Source: Tillus elongatus
Taxonomy: Eukaryota; Arthropoda; Insecta; Coleoptera; Cleridae
Assembly: GCA_964006375.1 (NCBI GenBank)
Contig: OZ023269.1
Coordinates: forward strand, 9,479,926 to 9,543,925
Direction: 5' to 3'
Length of the DNA stretch: 64,000 bases
This document shows positions 1-11,309 of the stretch, piece by piece. Numbering within the stretch: position 1 is the first letter of the stretch; the number at the start of each line of letters is the position of its first letter. The notes below the pieces were generated by a model. The model was not told the origin of the DNA. It saw only the letters and a list, made by a program, of their open reading frames with translations, and did no database searches. The position numbers and the translations under genes were made by a program.

Positions 1-384
1 CACACTAAAATTTAGATTTTTATGTTACAAGAAAAAAAAGTTATAATAAAATATTTTGTGCCAGATCATTTTTATGAAAATTCACTACCATAACGCACTT
101 GCTGCGCGTCCAGGCTTTTGTTATACCAATGTATGTAGGAATTAATATTAATTTCTTGTCTTAATTTAAAACTTTAGCAACTGTTTTAGTACCTACGCAT
201 CTACTATTATAGTGCTGTTGCAATTTAAATCTTAACTTTCCCATTGCTGTGATAATCTACTCCCCAGAAAGACTTTTTCATGAAATAAATTTGGAGACGA
301 TGACCTGATTATGAAGAAAATTCATATCTAACCCCTCCATAATTAACTCAGACTTAAATTTCATGAAAAAATCTATTCTATTCA
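1..384 (+). repeat. Dispersed TA-microsatellite repeat (family A), plus-strand copy
   Basis: Bases 1-116 are repeated in inverted orientation at about 3166-3284 with only scattered differences. They end in the block CCATAACGCACTTGCTGCG (about 90-108), which recurs at ten or more places in the window in both orientations. Bases 190-350 resemble 7795-7890, another part of the same family. No coding potential is visible. Confidence 0.75.
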
Positions 385-2430
385 GCCACTCAAAAGCCCT
401 GGTTCTCTAAATCCTGTGACAAGGCCAGATTTGAAAAGGTCAAAGCTCACAAAATGCTTCTACACAATCCCAGTCAAGAAAACCGTCAAGCATTTAACGA
501 CGCAAGAAACCGCTATGTCCGCATTCTTTCTGAGGCAAGACTCGTTTAATAACCACATCAAAAACAAAGTCCTCTTAAGCTCCAGCGGCAGCAAACCCTT
601 CTGGACTCTTGCTAAATCTATTGGGAATAATGTCTACAAGAGCATGTTCCCACCTCTTGTTTCAGGGGATGAAATTGTTTCTACCGCCCTGGGCAAGGCT
701 GAACTTTTTGCATCGTTGTTCGCCGGCAATTCTACTCTCAACCCACCTCCAAATGTTCAACCACCAGCATTCCCCAATGTCGCGTATAAAATGACTGATA
801 TTATTTTCAAAACTAAAAAGGTACGAAAGATGCTCTCTTCTCTTAATACCAGGAAAGCCTCTGGCCTTGACGTGATCCCAGCAATTGTTCTCAAAAAATG
901 CGCACCAGAACTTGCTCCTGTCCTGACTGGTCTGTTTCAGATATCTTACAATAGAGGCATATTCCCTAGTAACTGGAAAACTGCTTTAGTACAACCTGTC
1001 CCCAAGAAAGGATCCAAAACGCTTCCTAGCAACAACAGGCCTATTTCTCTCCTTTCAGTCGTCTCTAAAGTGATGGAAAAGTATGTAAACACCGAATTAC
1101 TAAAATTTCTTGAAAAACATAGTCTAATCCACGACAGGCAGTATGGATTCCGTCAGCGCAGATCAACTGTCGACCTCATTTCCTTTGTCACCTATTCATG
1201 GCACAAGTTTATGGAACTACACGGTGAATTCCAGATTGTCGCTCTAGACATATCCAAAGCATTCGACCAGGTCTGGCACGCAGCGCTGCTTAATAAACTT
1301 CCGGCCTATGGTATACCACCAAAACTCTGTACCTGGACAGCAAATTTCCTCTCCAACCGGAGCATTTCTGTTGTCGTGGATGGCCATTCCTCTAAACTGT
1401 ATCCAATTAATGCAGGACTTCCTCAAAGTTCAGCTTTAGCCCCTACTTTGTTTCTTCTCCACATCAATGACCTCCTCTCTAGCACATCCAACCCAGTTCA
1501 GTTACACGGAAGACAGCACCCTCCACTCAAATATACAATATTCTAAGCCTGTCACTTTAGCCCAATTAGATGAGGATCACAGACTCATGGAGGGTTCTGT
1601 CTCCGTGGATCTCCAAAAAATATTAGACTGGGGAAGTAGAAATCTTGTACAATTCAACCCCACCAAATTTCAGTCTTGCTTTCTTTCTCACAAGAGATAC
1701 ACCAGTCCTAGACCCATCACAATGAACAACCAAGTTATTCAAAGTAATGAGTCCTTTTTCACTTGTTGGCATTTCTGTGGATCGAAATCTCAATTGGCAC
1801 CAACATGTAACATCAATTGCAGAAGAGACTGCTAAAAAATTAGGTTTCATCTTCCGGGCCCGCAAATACTTTTCACCAGCTAATCTAGATACCTTATATA
1901 CTTCACAAATAAGGCCAAACCTCGAATACTGCTCCCACATCTGGGGTGCCGCTGCCGCCTCTACACTCGCTGTCCTGGACTCCATTCAGAAGAGAGCTAT
2001 ACGTCTCATCGGTGACCCTACCCTCGTCCAAAAGCTGCCATCCCTTGCCCACCGACGTGCCTTTGGTTACCTCTCTCTCTTTTATAGATATCTGCACGGG
2101 CACTGCTCAGAGGAGCTTTCTTCCATAGTTCCTCCACCTGCTGCCCCCAACAGATCTACCAGGGGAACAGAGCGAATGCATCCTTTTACTGTCCAGGTCA
2201 CCAGATATAGAAGATCTTGCTATGCCCGCTCTTTTGTCCCGAGGACTTCCAAGTTGTGGAAATCCTTGCCGGCACATGTTTTTCCTTCTCCTCCGAACCT
2301 CCAAACCTTCAAGTCCAGAATTAACAACTTGCCTCTTTCCTCCTTGTCGACACCCACGGTACGATAGTATTTAGGCTGTAAGCCCTCGTGGTGTGTTGTT
2401 AAAATAAAAATAATTATAATAAAAAACAAA
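385..2430 (+). mobile_element. CR1/L2-like non-LTR retrotransposon, copy a, 5'-truncated
   Basis: This is the longest copy of the commonest LINE family here; other copies lie at 25.5, 38.6, 48.9 and 52.7 kb, with a tail fragment at 19.1 kb. It begins in the linker upstream of the reverse transcriptase, so the 5' half with the endonuclease is missing. The 3' end is shared by all copies: a stop codon, then a short untranslated tail containing GGCTGTAAGCCCTCGTGGTG, then an A-rich end. The clade (CR1, L2, Daphne or a relative) is inferred from the C-terminal domain with PRTSKLWNSLP and is not certain. Confidence 0.85.
394..2367 (+). pseudogene. Reverse transcriptase of CR1/L2-like LINE, frameshifted
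   Basis: Reverse transcriptase remnant translated in at least three frames. The linker reads from about 394 (KPWFSKSCDKA) and shifts frame near 543. The fingers and palm follow in one frame to about 1546, with NRPISLLSVVSKVMEK and the catalytic A box ALDISKAFDQVWH. The expected YADDS catalytic box near 1505 is destroyed by a frameshift where other copies keep it. Thumb and C-terminal parts resume from about 1747, after a second shift, to the stop at 2367, ending in the conserved SLSTPTVR. The GLPQSSALAP motif has lost the usual PQGS glycine. The breaks make it nonfunctional. Confidence 0.85.
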
Positions 2431-2449
2431 TTTGGAAGTCACCCAGAAT

Positions 2450-3065
2450 CAGTGGCAAACGACGATAATGCACGCCGACGCCGGACAAGCATCAGTGAGG
2501 CGAACATTCGTGCAGTCCGTGATCTGATTGAAGCTGACCGGCGCCTTGCAGTATCACAAGTTGTTGCAGAAGTCGGAATATCATACGAAAGTGCACAATC
2601 GATCATTTCGAATGACCTGGGTTACCGAAAAGTGACAGCAAGAAGGATTCCTCGCCTTCTTATGGAAGATTAGAAAACCGTTTTGCAGTTTGTGAAAGGC
2701 TTTTGGTGCAATATCGAGCAGAGGGAGGTAATTTTTTAAGTCGCATTATCACCTGCGATGTGAGGTGGCTGCATTATTACATCCCGAAACCTAAACAAGC
2801 CAGCATGGAGTGACGAAAACCTGGAGAAGTCTCACCTCGAAAAGCCAAAACTCGTCTTTCTACAGGCAAAGTTCTTGCCATTATTTTTTGGGATTACAGA
2901 GGCGTACTGCTCACTGGCTTCCTTTATGAGCGGCGTACAGTTAACGCCGCCTACTGCTGCCGGTTCCTTGATGAAGCCAAACTGGGCTTTCAGAGAAAAA
3001 GACGAGATTTGTTTATCTGTAAGTGATTCTTCTCCACAACAACGCTGGCCACATAGCCGATATAA
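2450..3065 (+). pseudogene. mariner-type transposase fragment
   Basis: The first 70 or so residues (2452-2673) form an intact helix-turn-helix region (AVSQVVAEVGISYESAQSII) typical of mariner transposases such as those captured in SETMAR. The rest continues in changing frames with recognisable pieces: YRAEG, FLSRIITCD, KQASMEW, FGITEA and FREK. The sequence stops after the region of the second catalytic aspartate, where the motif reads LLHNNAGH, so that Asp appears to be Asn. No inverted repeats were found. It directly follows the 3' end of the upstream LINE copy. Dead fragment. Confidence 0.75.
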
Positions 3066-3159
3066 TAATAATAGTCAATAATTTATTTTGCTATGATTTC
3101 ATTACAAATCGTTTAGCAGTCAATTATTAAAATAAACACAAAACTATGAAAACAAATGT

Positions 3160-4330
3160 TAAAAAAACCTGGACGCAGCAAGTGCGTTATGGTAGTGAAT
3201 TTTCATAGCAATGATCTGGCACAAAATATTTTATTATAACTTTTTTTATTGTAACATAGAAATCTAAATTTTGGTGTATAGTTTACTTTTTATATCGTAA
3301 ACCTGCCTACCAAATTTGGTTATTATAGCTTTTTTATTTTTTGAGATAAAATTTTTTTTCGAATGAAAACTCAAGATTTTCGAACTTATCCAAGCCATTT
3401 ACAAAAGGAAGGTACATGCCAAATTTTATCAAAATCGGCCCATTATTTTTTGAGTTATCGGTGTGATATATATAAACATATAAAAATTGAAACTGACCCC
3501 GGATATGGGTTCTAGGGGTCCTAGTTCGCGCTCATTTGCAAAAATGTTTTCAAAATTCAAGTCGGGATCTTCCCATTAGTGACTTTTTTCTACGAAAATT
3601 CACTAAAAGTCTGGACGCAGCAAGTCCGTTATGGTAGTGAATTTTCATAAAAATGTTTTCAATAACAAATATGTACTTTCTAATGAAAGCAGGCATCAGA
3701 CTTGGTTACCAGTATAATATATATAGTAAAAACAATATGGTACATTGTTTTTACTATATTGGTTATACCATATTTCATCAAAATAACTTAATTGTTTGAA
3801 AAAGTACAAACATTTTCCGGAAATAAACTTAAAAAAGTGCAGGAAAAACTGGTCCGATTTTCCTGGCCAGCGAACTTCTTCAAGCTATATATCCACCTAA
3901 CGAGATATAATTATTCACAAAAAAGTTTTTCCTCCAAAACATTTTTGCATGAAAATTTGCAAACAATTTTTTCACAAAAACCCGACAACAATTATGTTCT
4001 GCATTTTTTTTATTAGCCATTATGTGTTTTTTTTTTTAAATTAAAGCAGTCATCAAATTTGGTTACCAGTATTACGTAAATAATAGAAACAATGTACCAT
4101 AATTAATCAAAATAATTTTCTTGTTTCAAAATGTACAAACATTTTCCAAAAATAAACTTAAAATGTTCCCGAAAAAACTCATTTCCTGGCCAACGAACCT
4201 TAAGTTAATAGCAAATTGAGCTATTTAAAATTTGAAGCATTTAATGAAAGTTCGCTACCATAACGCACTTGCTGCGTCCCGAATTTTTTTTCTTACAAAC
4301 ATGCATTATATTTCCATGGAAAATGCAAAA
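3160..4330 (-). repeat. Family A repeat units in tandem, mostly minus orientation
   Basis: The block complementary to CCATAACGCACTTGCTGCG occurs at about 3171 and 3613, about 440 bp apart and head to tail, giving the length of one unit. Between them lie the other conserved blocks: a CCGGATATGGGTTCTAGGGG block beside a short TA run (3465-3535) and the complement of GATAAGTTCG (3385). A plus-orientation block is at 4255-4278. Copies of the GTTCGTTAGCCAGGAAAAT block occur near 3860 and 4185 in reverse. No gene was seen. Confidence 0.75.
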
Positions 4331-4452
4331 ATGCAATAATATAAGGCATGATCGATTTAAAAAAAAATGTAGTACCAACGACTTATGTGCCACTCCCTGA
4401 TTGTAGAAATAATTTTAAAAGATGCATCTCAAGACACCATATAACATACAAC

Positions 4453-4535
4453 AGGCTGAATAGCTCAGTTCGCGAAGTGAGTAACCTCTCGAATTCAACT
4501 AGGAGGTCGCGGGTTCGAGTCCCGTATTCGGACAG
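4453..4535 (+). repeat. tRNA-like sequence (tRNA pseudogene or SINE head)
   Basis: It has a good A box (TAGCTCAGTTCG), a B box (GGGTTCGAGTCCC) and a T arm (CGGG/CCCG), and an acceptor stem of about 6 pairs (CTGAAT with ATTCGG, one wobble). The anticodon arm has a 5-bp outer stem (ACCTC/GAGGT) but a 14-nt loop, so it is not a normal tRNA. The LINE on the other strand ends directly beside it. It could be a SINE head, a tRNA pseudogene or an insertion target. Confidence 0.55.
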
Positions 4536-4539
4536 TTTA

Positions 4540-6219
4540 CGATTTTGGGGCCGAAGCCCCTGCCTTCCCGTCCGAACACTTTAGGCCATGGTATCCTCCT
4601 CTTAGATCGAAGCCACCCTCAAAGGAACCCCTACAACCTCTCCACTCTCAAAAATCATCAGGTAATTTAAAACCTTAGACCCATAGAACCCTCCTCACAT
4701 TCATACGACCCTTCACTCCACTCTCGCTTTTCCTGAAATCACATCCATTTCTCTATCCGGCGCCCTCTCTATCTCTCTCCGCGGTTTGCCTCAATCGTAC
4801 TTCGCGTTTCCTCATCCAACTCTATTTCTGCGGCCCACTCATTGAAATTCCTGATTTCCTCGTTCTTGGTGGATCTACCTTGAACGGGTAGGAATTATCA
4901 ACCATGTTCTGGTTTCTCGCAAAGTTTTTTCTTGCCGCCCTACGATGTTCCATCTGGCAGTCTTCCAGCACATGTCTTGCTGTCTCCTGCTCTCCGTTTC
5001 CGCACGCACATTTTCCCGTTCCGGGCCTTAGGTTAAACCTACCAAAGTAGCCCTTGAAGGGTCCGTGGCCAGTCAGCAAGCTCACCGCCCTGTGATTCCA
5101 GCACTTGAGGCCCACACCCACGCTCTCTATGTATCGATAAGTGGTCCTACCCTTTGTCTCATCGTCCCAGTACTTCTGCCACTCTACTTCAGTGTTCTCC
5201 TTTACACTTCTTTTGAGCATTCTACTCGTTACCGGAGCCTCTGCCCTCTCGTGACCTAGAGGGTCACTTCTGGCGGCTTTTGCTCTCGCATCGGCCTTTG
5301 CGATGCGTTCTAACTGGTCGCTACCCCACCACAGATTTATTTTTGTTCCCGCGCGCTCTACTTGCAGCTTCCTATTGATTCTGTCGGCCGTTCCCCCCTT
5401 CCTCCTGGTGAGCATGTCCAGGGCAACTCTGCTATCGGAAACGATGTTGACGGTTCCACCCTGTAGAGTGACGGCCTTATCCACTGCCGTACCCACCGCG
5501 AACAATTCCGCCATGTGCACCGGGTACCCTTCCTGGAGCTTTAGCCCTTTGCTTTCGACCACTGCGTTAGTTTCATAGGCCACCAGGCCTATTCCAACTG
5601 CGACTCCAGCTCTGGACGCGTCTGTGTATATCCACTGCCCTGTTGTCTTTTCCACTCCTTTTATTGTCGCCCAGGTTTTCCTCTGCTCCGCCGGGTGCGA
5701 TCCCTCTCCGTGCGCCGGTTTTCCCTCAAAATTTGTCGCCTTCGAGTATTCCCACCTTATATGCCGCTCCTCTGCTTCCAGTCACAAAGGTGGGCACCCC
5801 GTCAGTGCTGCGTTGGAAGTCGTTCTGAAATGCTCTTTGGGCCGACTGAAGTTTTCTAGTTACCCTAGAATCCCTCGCTCGTTCATCCCAGGTTTCGGCG
5901 CCGTACAGGAGAGCCGGTTTCACTGCTCCCTCATATATGACCCTAAGGGTCTTTGGATCCGTCCTCCACGTCTTTCCCGCTACCGTTCGTACCCTATGCG
6001 CCGCCCCCGCTATCTTGCCCGCTACGTATTTGGTATGCTACACCCAAAATAGACCTGAGTCGAGCATCACTCCCAGATATTTTATTTTGGCCTCTGGTCT
6101 TATGGTTACGTCTCCCATCTTGATCACCGGGTGCCTTTGTGCCCGCGCTTTGGTACCTTTCCTCGCACCCCTGTAGAGAGCCTGCGTCTTCTCGGGGGCA
6201 TATTTCAGTTTGTGAGCAG

Positions 6220-6226
<7 letters not shown>
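4540..6226 (-). mobile_element. RNase H-bearing non-LTR retrotransposon, 5'-truncated
   Basis: A minus-strand LINE 3' half: the reverse transcriptase C-terminal part, an RNase H domain, a cysteine motif, and about 270 bp of 3' untranslated region running to the tRNA-like sequence. No A-rich tail is visible at the 3' end. The 5' end breaks exactly at a (TA)n tract. GC content is clearly higher than in the surroundings. RNase H points to the I, LOA, R1 or related clades; which one cannot be told here. Confidence 0.85.
4822..6215 (-). pseudogene. RT C-terminus, RNase H and zinc motif of a LINE ORF2
   Basis: Read from 6215 downwards, the protein has the thumb and connection of a reverse transcriptase (KYLGVMLDSGLFWV, then GAVKPALLYGAETWDE). 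After frame changes near 5730 comes an RNase H domain in one 277-residue open frame (5655-4822). Its DASRAGVAVG, HMAELFAVGTAV and IVSDSRVALD segments hold the expected acidic residues (D, E, D). A C-x-C...H...C cluster (GKCACGNGEQETARHVLEDC) follows, as in I/LOA/R1-type elements. At least two frameshifts or stops upstream of RNase H make it a pseudogene, although the last 277 residues are open. Confidence 0.85.

Positions 6227-6301
<75 letters not shown>
6226..6301. repeat. (TA)n microsatellite
   Basis: About 38 uninterrupted TA units between the truncated 5' end of a LINE and a family A block (CCGGATATGGGTTCTAGGG at about 6326). Confidence 0.98.
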
Positions 6302-6303
<2 letters not shown>

Positions 6304-6995
6304 ATATAAAAATTGAAACTGACCCCGGATATGGGTTCTAGGGTTCCTAGTTCGCGCTCATTTAAAACAAATTTTGCAATGTCTCACCATCGATACATCT
6401 CTATTGGTGAATTTTTTTAAAATATAAATTCATTTAAAAAGTCGGAACGCAGCAGCAAGTGCCATTTTTCATACAAATATTGCAAATACGAAAAAACCTC
6501 GAAAAGTAGAAAATTTGTTATCTCCGAAAACAATATATTTGGTGCAATGAAATTCCATACACATGTTGACTTTATAAAGCTTTTGTTACATACCAACGTT
6601 GGATTCTATTGATTGAGAAAAAAATTGTTTATATTAAAATTTGAAAAGTCGATAAAAATGTGCTACCATAACGCACCTGCTGCATCCGAGATATTATTAA
6701 CAGCTGTATCGTTTATCGATTGATGACTAAAGAGAGGAATTGTTTCAAATTTATATTGTTAAATAAAAAATTATAACACATTTCAATCACAAACTATATA
6801 ATTTAAGCTGCTGCTATAAAATCGCAGAAAGAGCCTATTTCAAATAAATTTTCAGCAACTATTTTGGTCAAATGAAGAACAGCTATTAAAACAGAAATGT
6901 AAGATCCTATTAAGCACACTTCTTGCAATGTTTATTGTCCAAAACCCGCCTTCGTTTTACAATGTTTGTTTAAAAATCACTAATTCGACGTTTCA
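6302..6995. repeat. Family A repeat DNA, no gene
   Basis: Contains the CCGGATATGGGTTCTAGG block at about 6326, a degenerate reverse block at about 6446, and the forward block CTACCATAACGCACCTGCTGC at about 6662. Bases 6840-6995 resemble 27200-27420 in inverted orientation. Nothing coding was seen. Confidence 0.65.
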
Positions 6996-7362
6996 GGGCC
7001 TCGGTGGTTCAGTGGTAGGAACGTGTGCCTCTGAACCGAAGGGTGCTGGGTTCGATCCCAGGGTTCTCCTTACACTTTTTGAGTACATACTGTGTAACAT
7101 AACATCAACCGAGGTTCTGGCATTGCATTTGAGCAAGTTAAATGTCTGCACGTTCCGCCCTCAGGGGGGGGGGTGTTGTTGGCCGTAAAGCCGTCGGTCC
7201 CGTGTTCATGTGATGTTGGGCACGTTAAAGCTCCCCCCACTTACGTAAAGGCAGGGTTTCGCAAACATTTCCAGGATAGTGGGGAGAAACTGCTCCCTGG
7301 CGTCAGTGATTGGCGATAGTCGCGGAAGTAGACGGAAGTTAAAGAAACAAAAACACACACAC
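6996..7362 (+). mobile_element. SINE-1, tRNA-derived SINE, full-length copy
   Basis: The head is tRNA-like, with A box TGGTTCAGTGGTAGG (7008-7022) and B box GGGTTCGATCCCAGG near 7050. It is followed by a body of about 290 bp and an ACACAC tail. Near-identical bodies occur at 28956-29314 (plus), 27423-28005 (minus, interrupted) and 28051-28323 (minus, head missing). A G-rich run (about 7166-7174) differs from the other copies. A polymerase III transcript is expected from the boxes. Confidence 0.8.
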
Positions 7363-8845
7363 GCAATTTTAAAGAGTCAAATTTTTTCTTGGGTAATGTT
7401 TACGCTTTTCTGCACCAAAAAAATGTAACCTTCGTCTTTAATATGCTATATACTTTGTTAATCACATATATTATTTTGGTATTTTGACCTCCAGTGCGAT
7501 CGAATTTTTTTTTTGCTTTAAATGCTTATAACTTGTATTCTTTAAAGAGAGCTAAATTTTGGTACATAGTACTCATACACTATATATGAGCAACTTTCAT
7601 ACCCAATTTCGTTAAAATATCTGCTACTTTCGAAGATATAAACATTTTCCGAAAGAAAACCCAAAATTTTGCTCAAAAAACTGGTTGGATTCTCCTGGCT
7701 AACGAACTTGTCCAAGCCATTTACCAAAGGAATACGCTTGCCAAGTTTAATCAAAATCGGTTCATTATTTATCGTGGTAACACACAAAAATAGTGTTGCA
7801 AATTGAATCATAACTTCCACATAGCTGTGATAATTTCTTCTCTGCTGAAAGACATTCTCTTGAAACGAATTTAGGATCCATGACTGGACCACAAAGAAAA
7901 CATCAGTATTCATCTACCCATAAACTTTTACAACGTTATATTACTCGAGTTTTAACGAAAAAATGTCAATATTCACCAAATCACCCCGCATTTATCGCTT
8001 ACCCCCTGAAGCGATGTTACCCTAAAACAATTCTAAGCGTTCCTTTGTCGGGTGCTAACTGGATACCAAATTAAGATGATATCTCAATTCGTTCGAAAGT
8101 TATTGCACCTACTAACAAACGTACAAACTGACAGACCGACAGACAAAAAAATTCTGTTCCGAATTACAGTTTTCTATATGTTCGGAGACTTTTTACGCCG
8201 TTTTAGCACAAAAAAATTTCTTGCAGCAATATTACACCCCCACACATTCAACCACTAATTTAATTTCAGCACAAAATACCAGATGTTTGATGAAATTGAA
8301 GGTTTTCTAACAAACAAACCCTAAAACGTTTTATTACTCTAGTTTTAACGAAAAAAATGTAAATTTTCACCAAATAACCCCCCATTCAACCCCTACCCCT
8401 GGAGCGATTTTACCCAAAAACAATCCGAACTGTTCGTTCCTCGGGTTAATTGTACGAGTATACCGAATTTTAAGACGATATCGCAATTCGTTCTAAAGTT
8501 ATCGTGGCTACAAACAGACAGGCATTCAGACCGACAGACCAAAAAATGTTCGTTCCCAAATCATGTTTTCTATGTTTTGACACTTTTTACGACGTTTAAG
8601 CGAAATTTTTTTTTTGAAATTTTTGTCGCCGATGCAATACTTCCAAACTTGACGATGTGGAAATAACAATGAACCGATTTTAATGAAACTCGCGGACTTC
8701 TTTGGTAAATGGCTTGGATAAGTTCGTTAGCCAGGAAAATCCGAGCAGTTTTTCTTAGGAAAATTTTTATTTCTTTTGTAAATCTCTGAATGAATTTGTT
8801 AGCCAGCCCGATCAAACCAACTTAAAAAAGATTTTTTTTCTACAA
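7363..8845. repeat. Family A and related repeat DNA, no gene
   Basis: Has the reverse CCTGGCTAACGAACTT block at about 7696 and the forward GTTCGTTAGCCAGGAAAAT block at about 8724. A repeated segment (ACGAAAAAATGT...CACC) starts near 7955 and again near 8348, a diverged direct repeat about 390 bp apart. Short open frames here are chance. Confidence 0.6.
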
Positions 8846-9192
8846 AAAAAAAAAACGAAACACCCGATTTTTCATATTTCCTGTTATTTAAAAAAATCGC
8901 TTGGACACGTCAATTTTTATTTCAGAGGAAACGTTTTGCCGATATTTTCATCCCTGTCAATGCATGCCGCTCGCGAGGGTGAGTTTCATAGCGGAAATTT
9001 TAACCGGATAGGGTATTGAGTGACACCTCATTTTGAAGCTAATCAAATTATCTTTTTGAAAAGTATCAGTCTCGGTTGATTCGTTTTTCAGAAAACGCAT
9101 TTTGTGTGTTGTCAGCCAAACAAACAATTCAATACATTAATTTTTATTACCTTAACAGTATACAAATGTATTAAATGTTTGAAATGTTGACC

Positions 9193-9433
9193 TCCAGCTT
9201 CCATGCAATAATTCAAGTTTTGTTCAAAGCGGTGTCGAACGTTGCGAAGCATTTCGGATGAAATTTGTTGACATTTCGCGATGATGCGTTGGCGTTAATC
9301 ATCTACGCATTCTGGCAATATATTATAAATCTTATTTTCCAGGTGGTCCCACAAGAAAGTCTAAAGGGTTAAAATCTGGTGATCTTGCAGGCCATTCTAT
9401 TGCTCCTCTTCGCGCAATCCATCTCCCAAAATT
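9193..9433 (-). pseudogene. Transposase C-terminal remnant (DD41D family)
   Basis: Minus-strand translation gives WIARRGAIEWPARS followed by a frame change and an LDF(L/F) motif. This matches the region around the third catalytic aspartate in the 20.7-kb and 23.8-kb transposases (WIGRRGAIEWPLRAPD and WRIGRRGSIEWPARSPD). The first two catalytic regions are absent. Confidence 0.7.
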
Positions 9434-9558
9434 TCAGGGACGACACTCACTCCCGTTAGAGGGATGAACTGACAGGGTTAAAAATATCGGCGAAACGTTT
9501 CCTCCTCGAAATAAAAATTGACATGTCCAAGCGATTTTTTGTAAATAACCTGGAATAT

Positions 9559-9736
9559 CACTAAGTAAAGATTGGAACCTGTGATGAGCACTGACAAGTA
9601 CACTTGGACAAACCCAAATCACCACAACACATTTTAAAAAGACCTGACGATCGTTTTACTAACCAAGTTTCATCAGAGGATGAAAAATTCTTTTTTAAAT
9701 GTGTTGTGGTAATTTGGGTTTCTCCAAGTGTACTTT
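9559..9736. mobile_element. 178-bp foldback element (MITE-like) with 11-bp target duplication
   Basis: Flanked by direct repeats ACCTGGAATAT at 9548-9558 and 9737-9747. Its two halves are inverted repeats (GTACACTTGG...CAAATCACCACAACACATTT against AAATGTGTTGTGGTAATTTG...CCAAGTGTAC). Related copies are at 56120-56258 and 58348-58550. No coding capacity. Confidence 0.85.
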
Positions 9737-9852
9737 ACCTGGAATATGAAAAATCGGGTCTGTTTCATTTTCGCTGCGCCACATAGACGAGGGCGGGTCA
9801 ATAAGTCAGTGACTTTTTGAATGAAACACAGGTTTTTTGACCAAAAATAATT

Positions 9853-11309
9853 TTATTTGTCAACATAGTCTCCTTTGAGCTCTATACACTTCGTCCAACG
9901 TTTCACCAATGTTTTATCCCTTCCAGAAAATAAGATTTGTCGAGGTCCTCAAAACAGGTATTTGTTTGTGAGACGATTTCATCATTGGAGTCAAATCTCT
10001 TTCCGCCGAGCCATTTCTTTAAGTTTGGAAAGAAGAAATAGTCACTCGGGGCCAAATCCGGAGAATAGGGCGGATGAGGAAGCAATTCGTGGCCAAATAT
10101 GCAATTTTGCCATGGAGACTACACATGTGTGCACCCTTGCATTGTCTTGGTGGAAAGGAACTTTTTTCTTGGTCAAATGCGGTCGTTTTTTCTTCAAATC
10201 GTCATTGAATCTGTCCAATAAGTTGGTATAATATTCGCCATTGATTGTTCTTCCTTTCTGAAGGTAATCAATGTGGATTACACCGCGTGCATCCCAAAAA
10301 ACGGTCGTCATGACTGTATTGGCTGACAAACCCACCTTGGCCTTCTTCGGCGCCGATTCGCACGGAGAAACCCACTGTTTTGACTGCTGCTTGGTCTCTG
10401 GTGTGTTGTGGTGAATCCATGTTTCGTCCACGGTTACGAAACGGCGCAAAAACTCGTCCATATTGCGGTTGAACAACGCCAAACACTCCTTCGAAGTTGT
10501 CACACGATGGCGTTTGTGGTCGATTGTGAGCAAACGCGACACCCATCTTGCGGATAGCTTTCTCATATCCAAGTGATCATGCAAAATCGAAACCACTGAG
10601 CCATGTTATATGCTTATAGCTTACACAATCTCCCGCACTTTCAATCTCCGATCGACCAACACCATATCGTGAATTTTTTCAATTGTTTCGGGTGTAGCGA
10701 CCTCATGATATAATGACTTAGAAGAGATATGATATTGCGCATATGCCCTGCCCCATCCTATGACGTCACGTGGTGAGTAACGTTATAGAAGTCCAACTAC
10801 ACACTCAAAACAAAGTCATTCGCAATCAAAAAGTTTATATACGTCAGTTTAATGCGGTTAAAGTTACGCCTATATTGTCTTTTTCAGATAATATAGATCC
10901 CATCACTAAATTAAATCTTTTTGATTTTTATTACTTCCAACTGTATGCACTTAAATATTAGTAAAATACATAATTTGTTAAGAGGTTGTGATGAAACGTC
11001 AAACCCCAATGCACGACAGCATATTGTTGTTGCATTGGACTCACCACTTGACACCATGCGCGTGACAGGTCTAAAAATAGGTAGTCTGAATATCATATAT
11101 CTCGTTATTTGTATCATGTAGCGACCTCAACTGGGCGCCGGCGTCATTTGCGCTTGTACGGCCGCAACGAAATTCCGTAAACCACTTTTTTACTATGGAA
11201 ATTGATGGTGAGTCCCCATAGTATTTATCAAGCTTAGCCTTGGTTTGAGCGATGGTTTTTTCCGCAAAAAATAATGTTTGATGATCACACGAAATTCACT
11301 TTTTTCCAT
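9853..11309 (-). pseudogene. mariner transposase, frameshifted and interrupted
   Basis: Start ATG at 11309-11307 (MEKSEFRVIIKHYF). The helix-turn-helix region is in two frames and is broken by the insertion at 10706-11116. The catalytic core from 10596 to 10042 is open and contains VTVDETWIHH (first Asp) and HQDNARVHT (second Asp). After a frameshift near 10085 comes HPPYSPDLAPSDYFF (third Asp, DD34D type). The C-terminus ends KGDYVDK before the stop at 9855-9853 and needs one more frame change. All three catalytic aspartates are present, but frameshifts and the insertion inactivate it. Confidence 0.88.
10706..11116. mobile_element. 411-bp insertion in mariner, 13-bp target duplication
   Basis: The repeat TGTAGCGACCTCA occurs at 10693-10705 and again at 11117-11129, flanking the insert. 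The ends are short inverted repeats (TGATA...TATCA). It contains TGACGTCACGTGG near 10760, but the two open frames inside it (10770-10961 and 10921-11121) match nothing I recognise. No other copy was noticed in the window. The class is unknown; the duplication is longer than expected for most cut-and-paste transposons. Confidence 0.8.

Larger units (their letters stand above)
8846..9783 (-). mobile_element. Small DD41D-type transposon derivative with inverted repeats
   Basis: Left (8846-8992) and right (9434-9783) ends are inverted repeats of each other, sharing for example CCGATTTTTCATATT and CGTTT(TG/CG)CCGATATTTT. The right arm is split by a 178-bp foldback insertion. The only coding remnant is the C-terminal part of a transposase on the minus strand (9193-9433), related to those at 20.7 and 23.8 kb. 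Most of the transposase is deleted, so the copy could move only with help from another element. Confidence 0.75.

Noticed and set aside
4453..4535. Functional tRNA gene
   Set aside because: The A and B boxes are good, but the anticodon arm has a 14-nt loop and no clear anticodon, so a pseudogene or SINE head is more likely.
6996..7072. Glycine-type tRNA gene
   Set aside because: The tRNA-like part is the head of a repeated SINE with a shared ~290-bp body in four copies.
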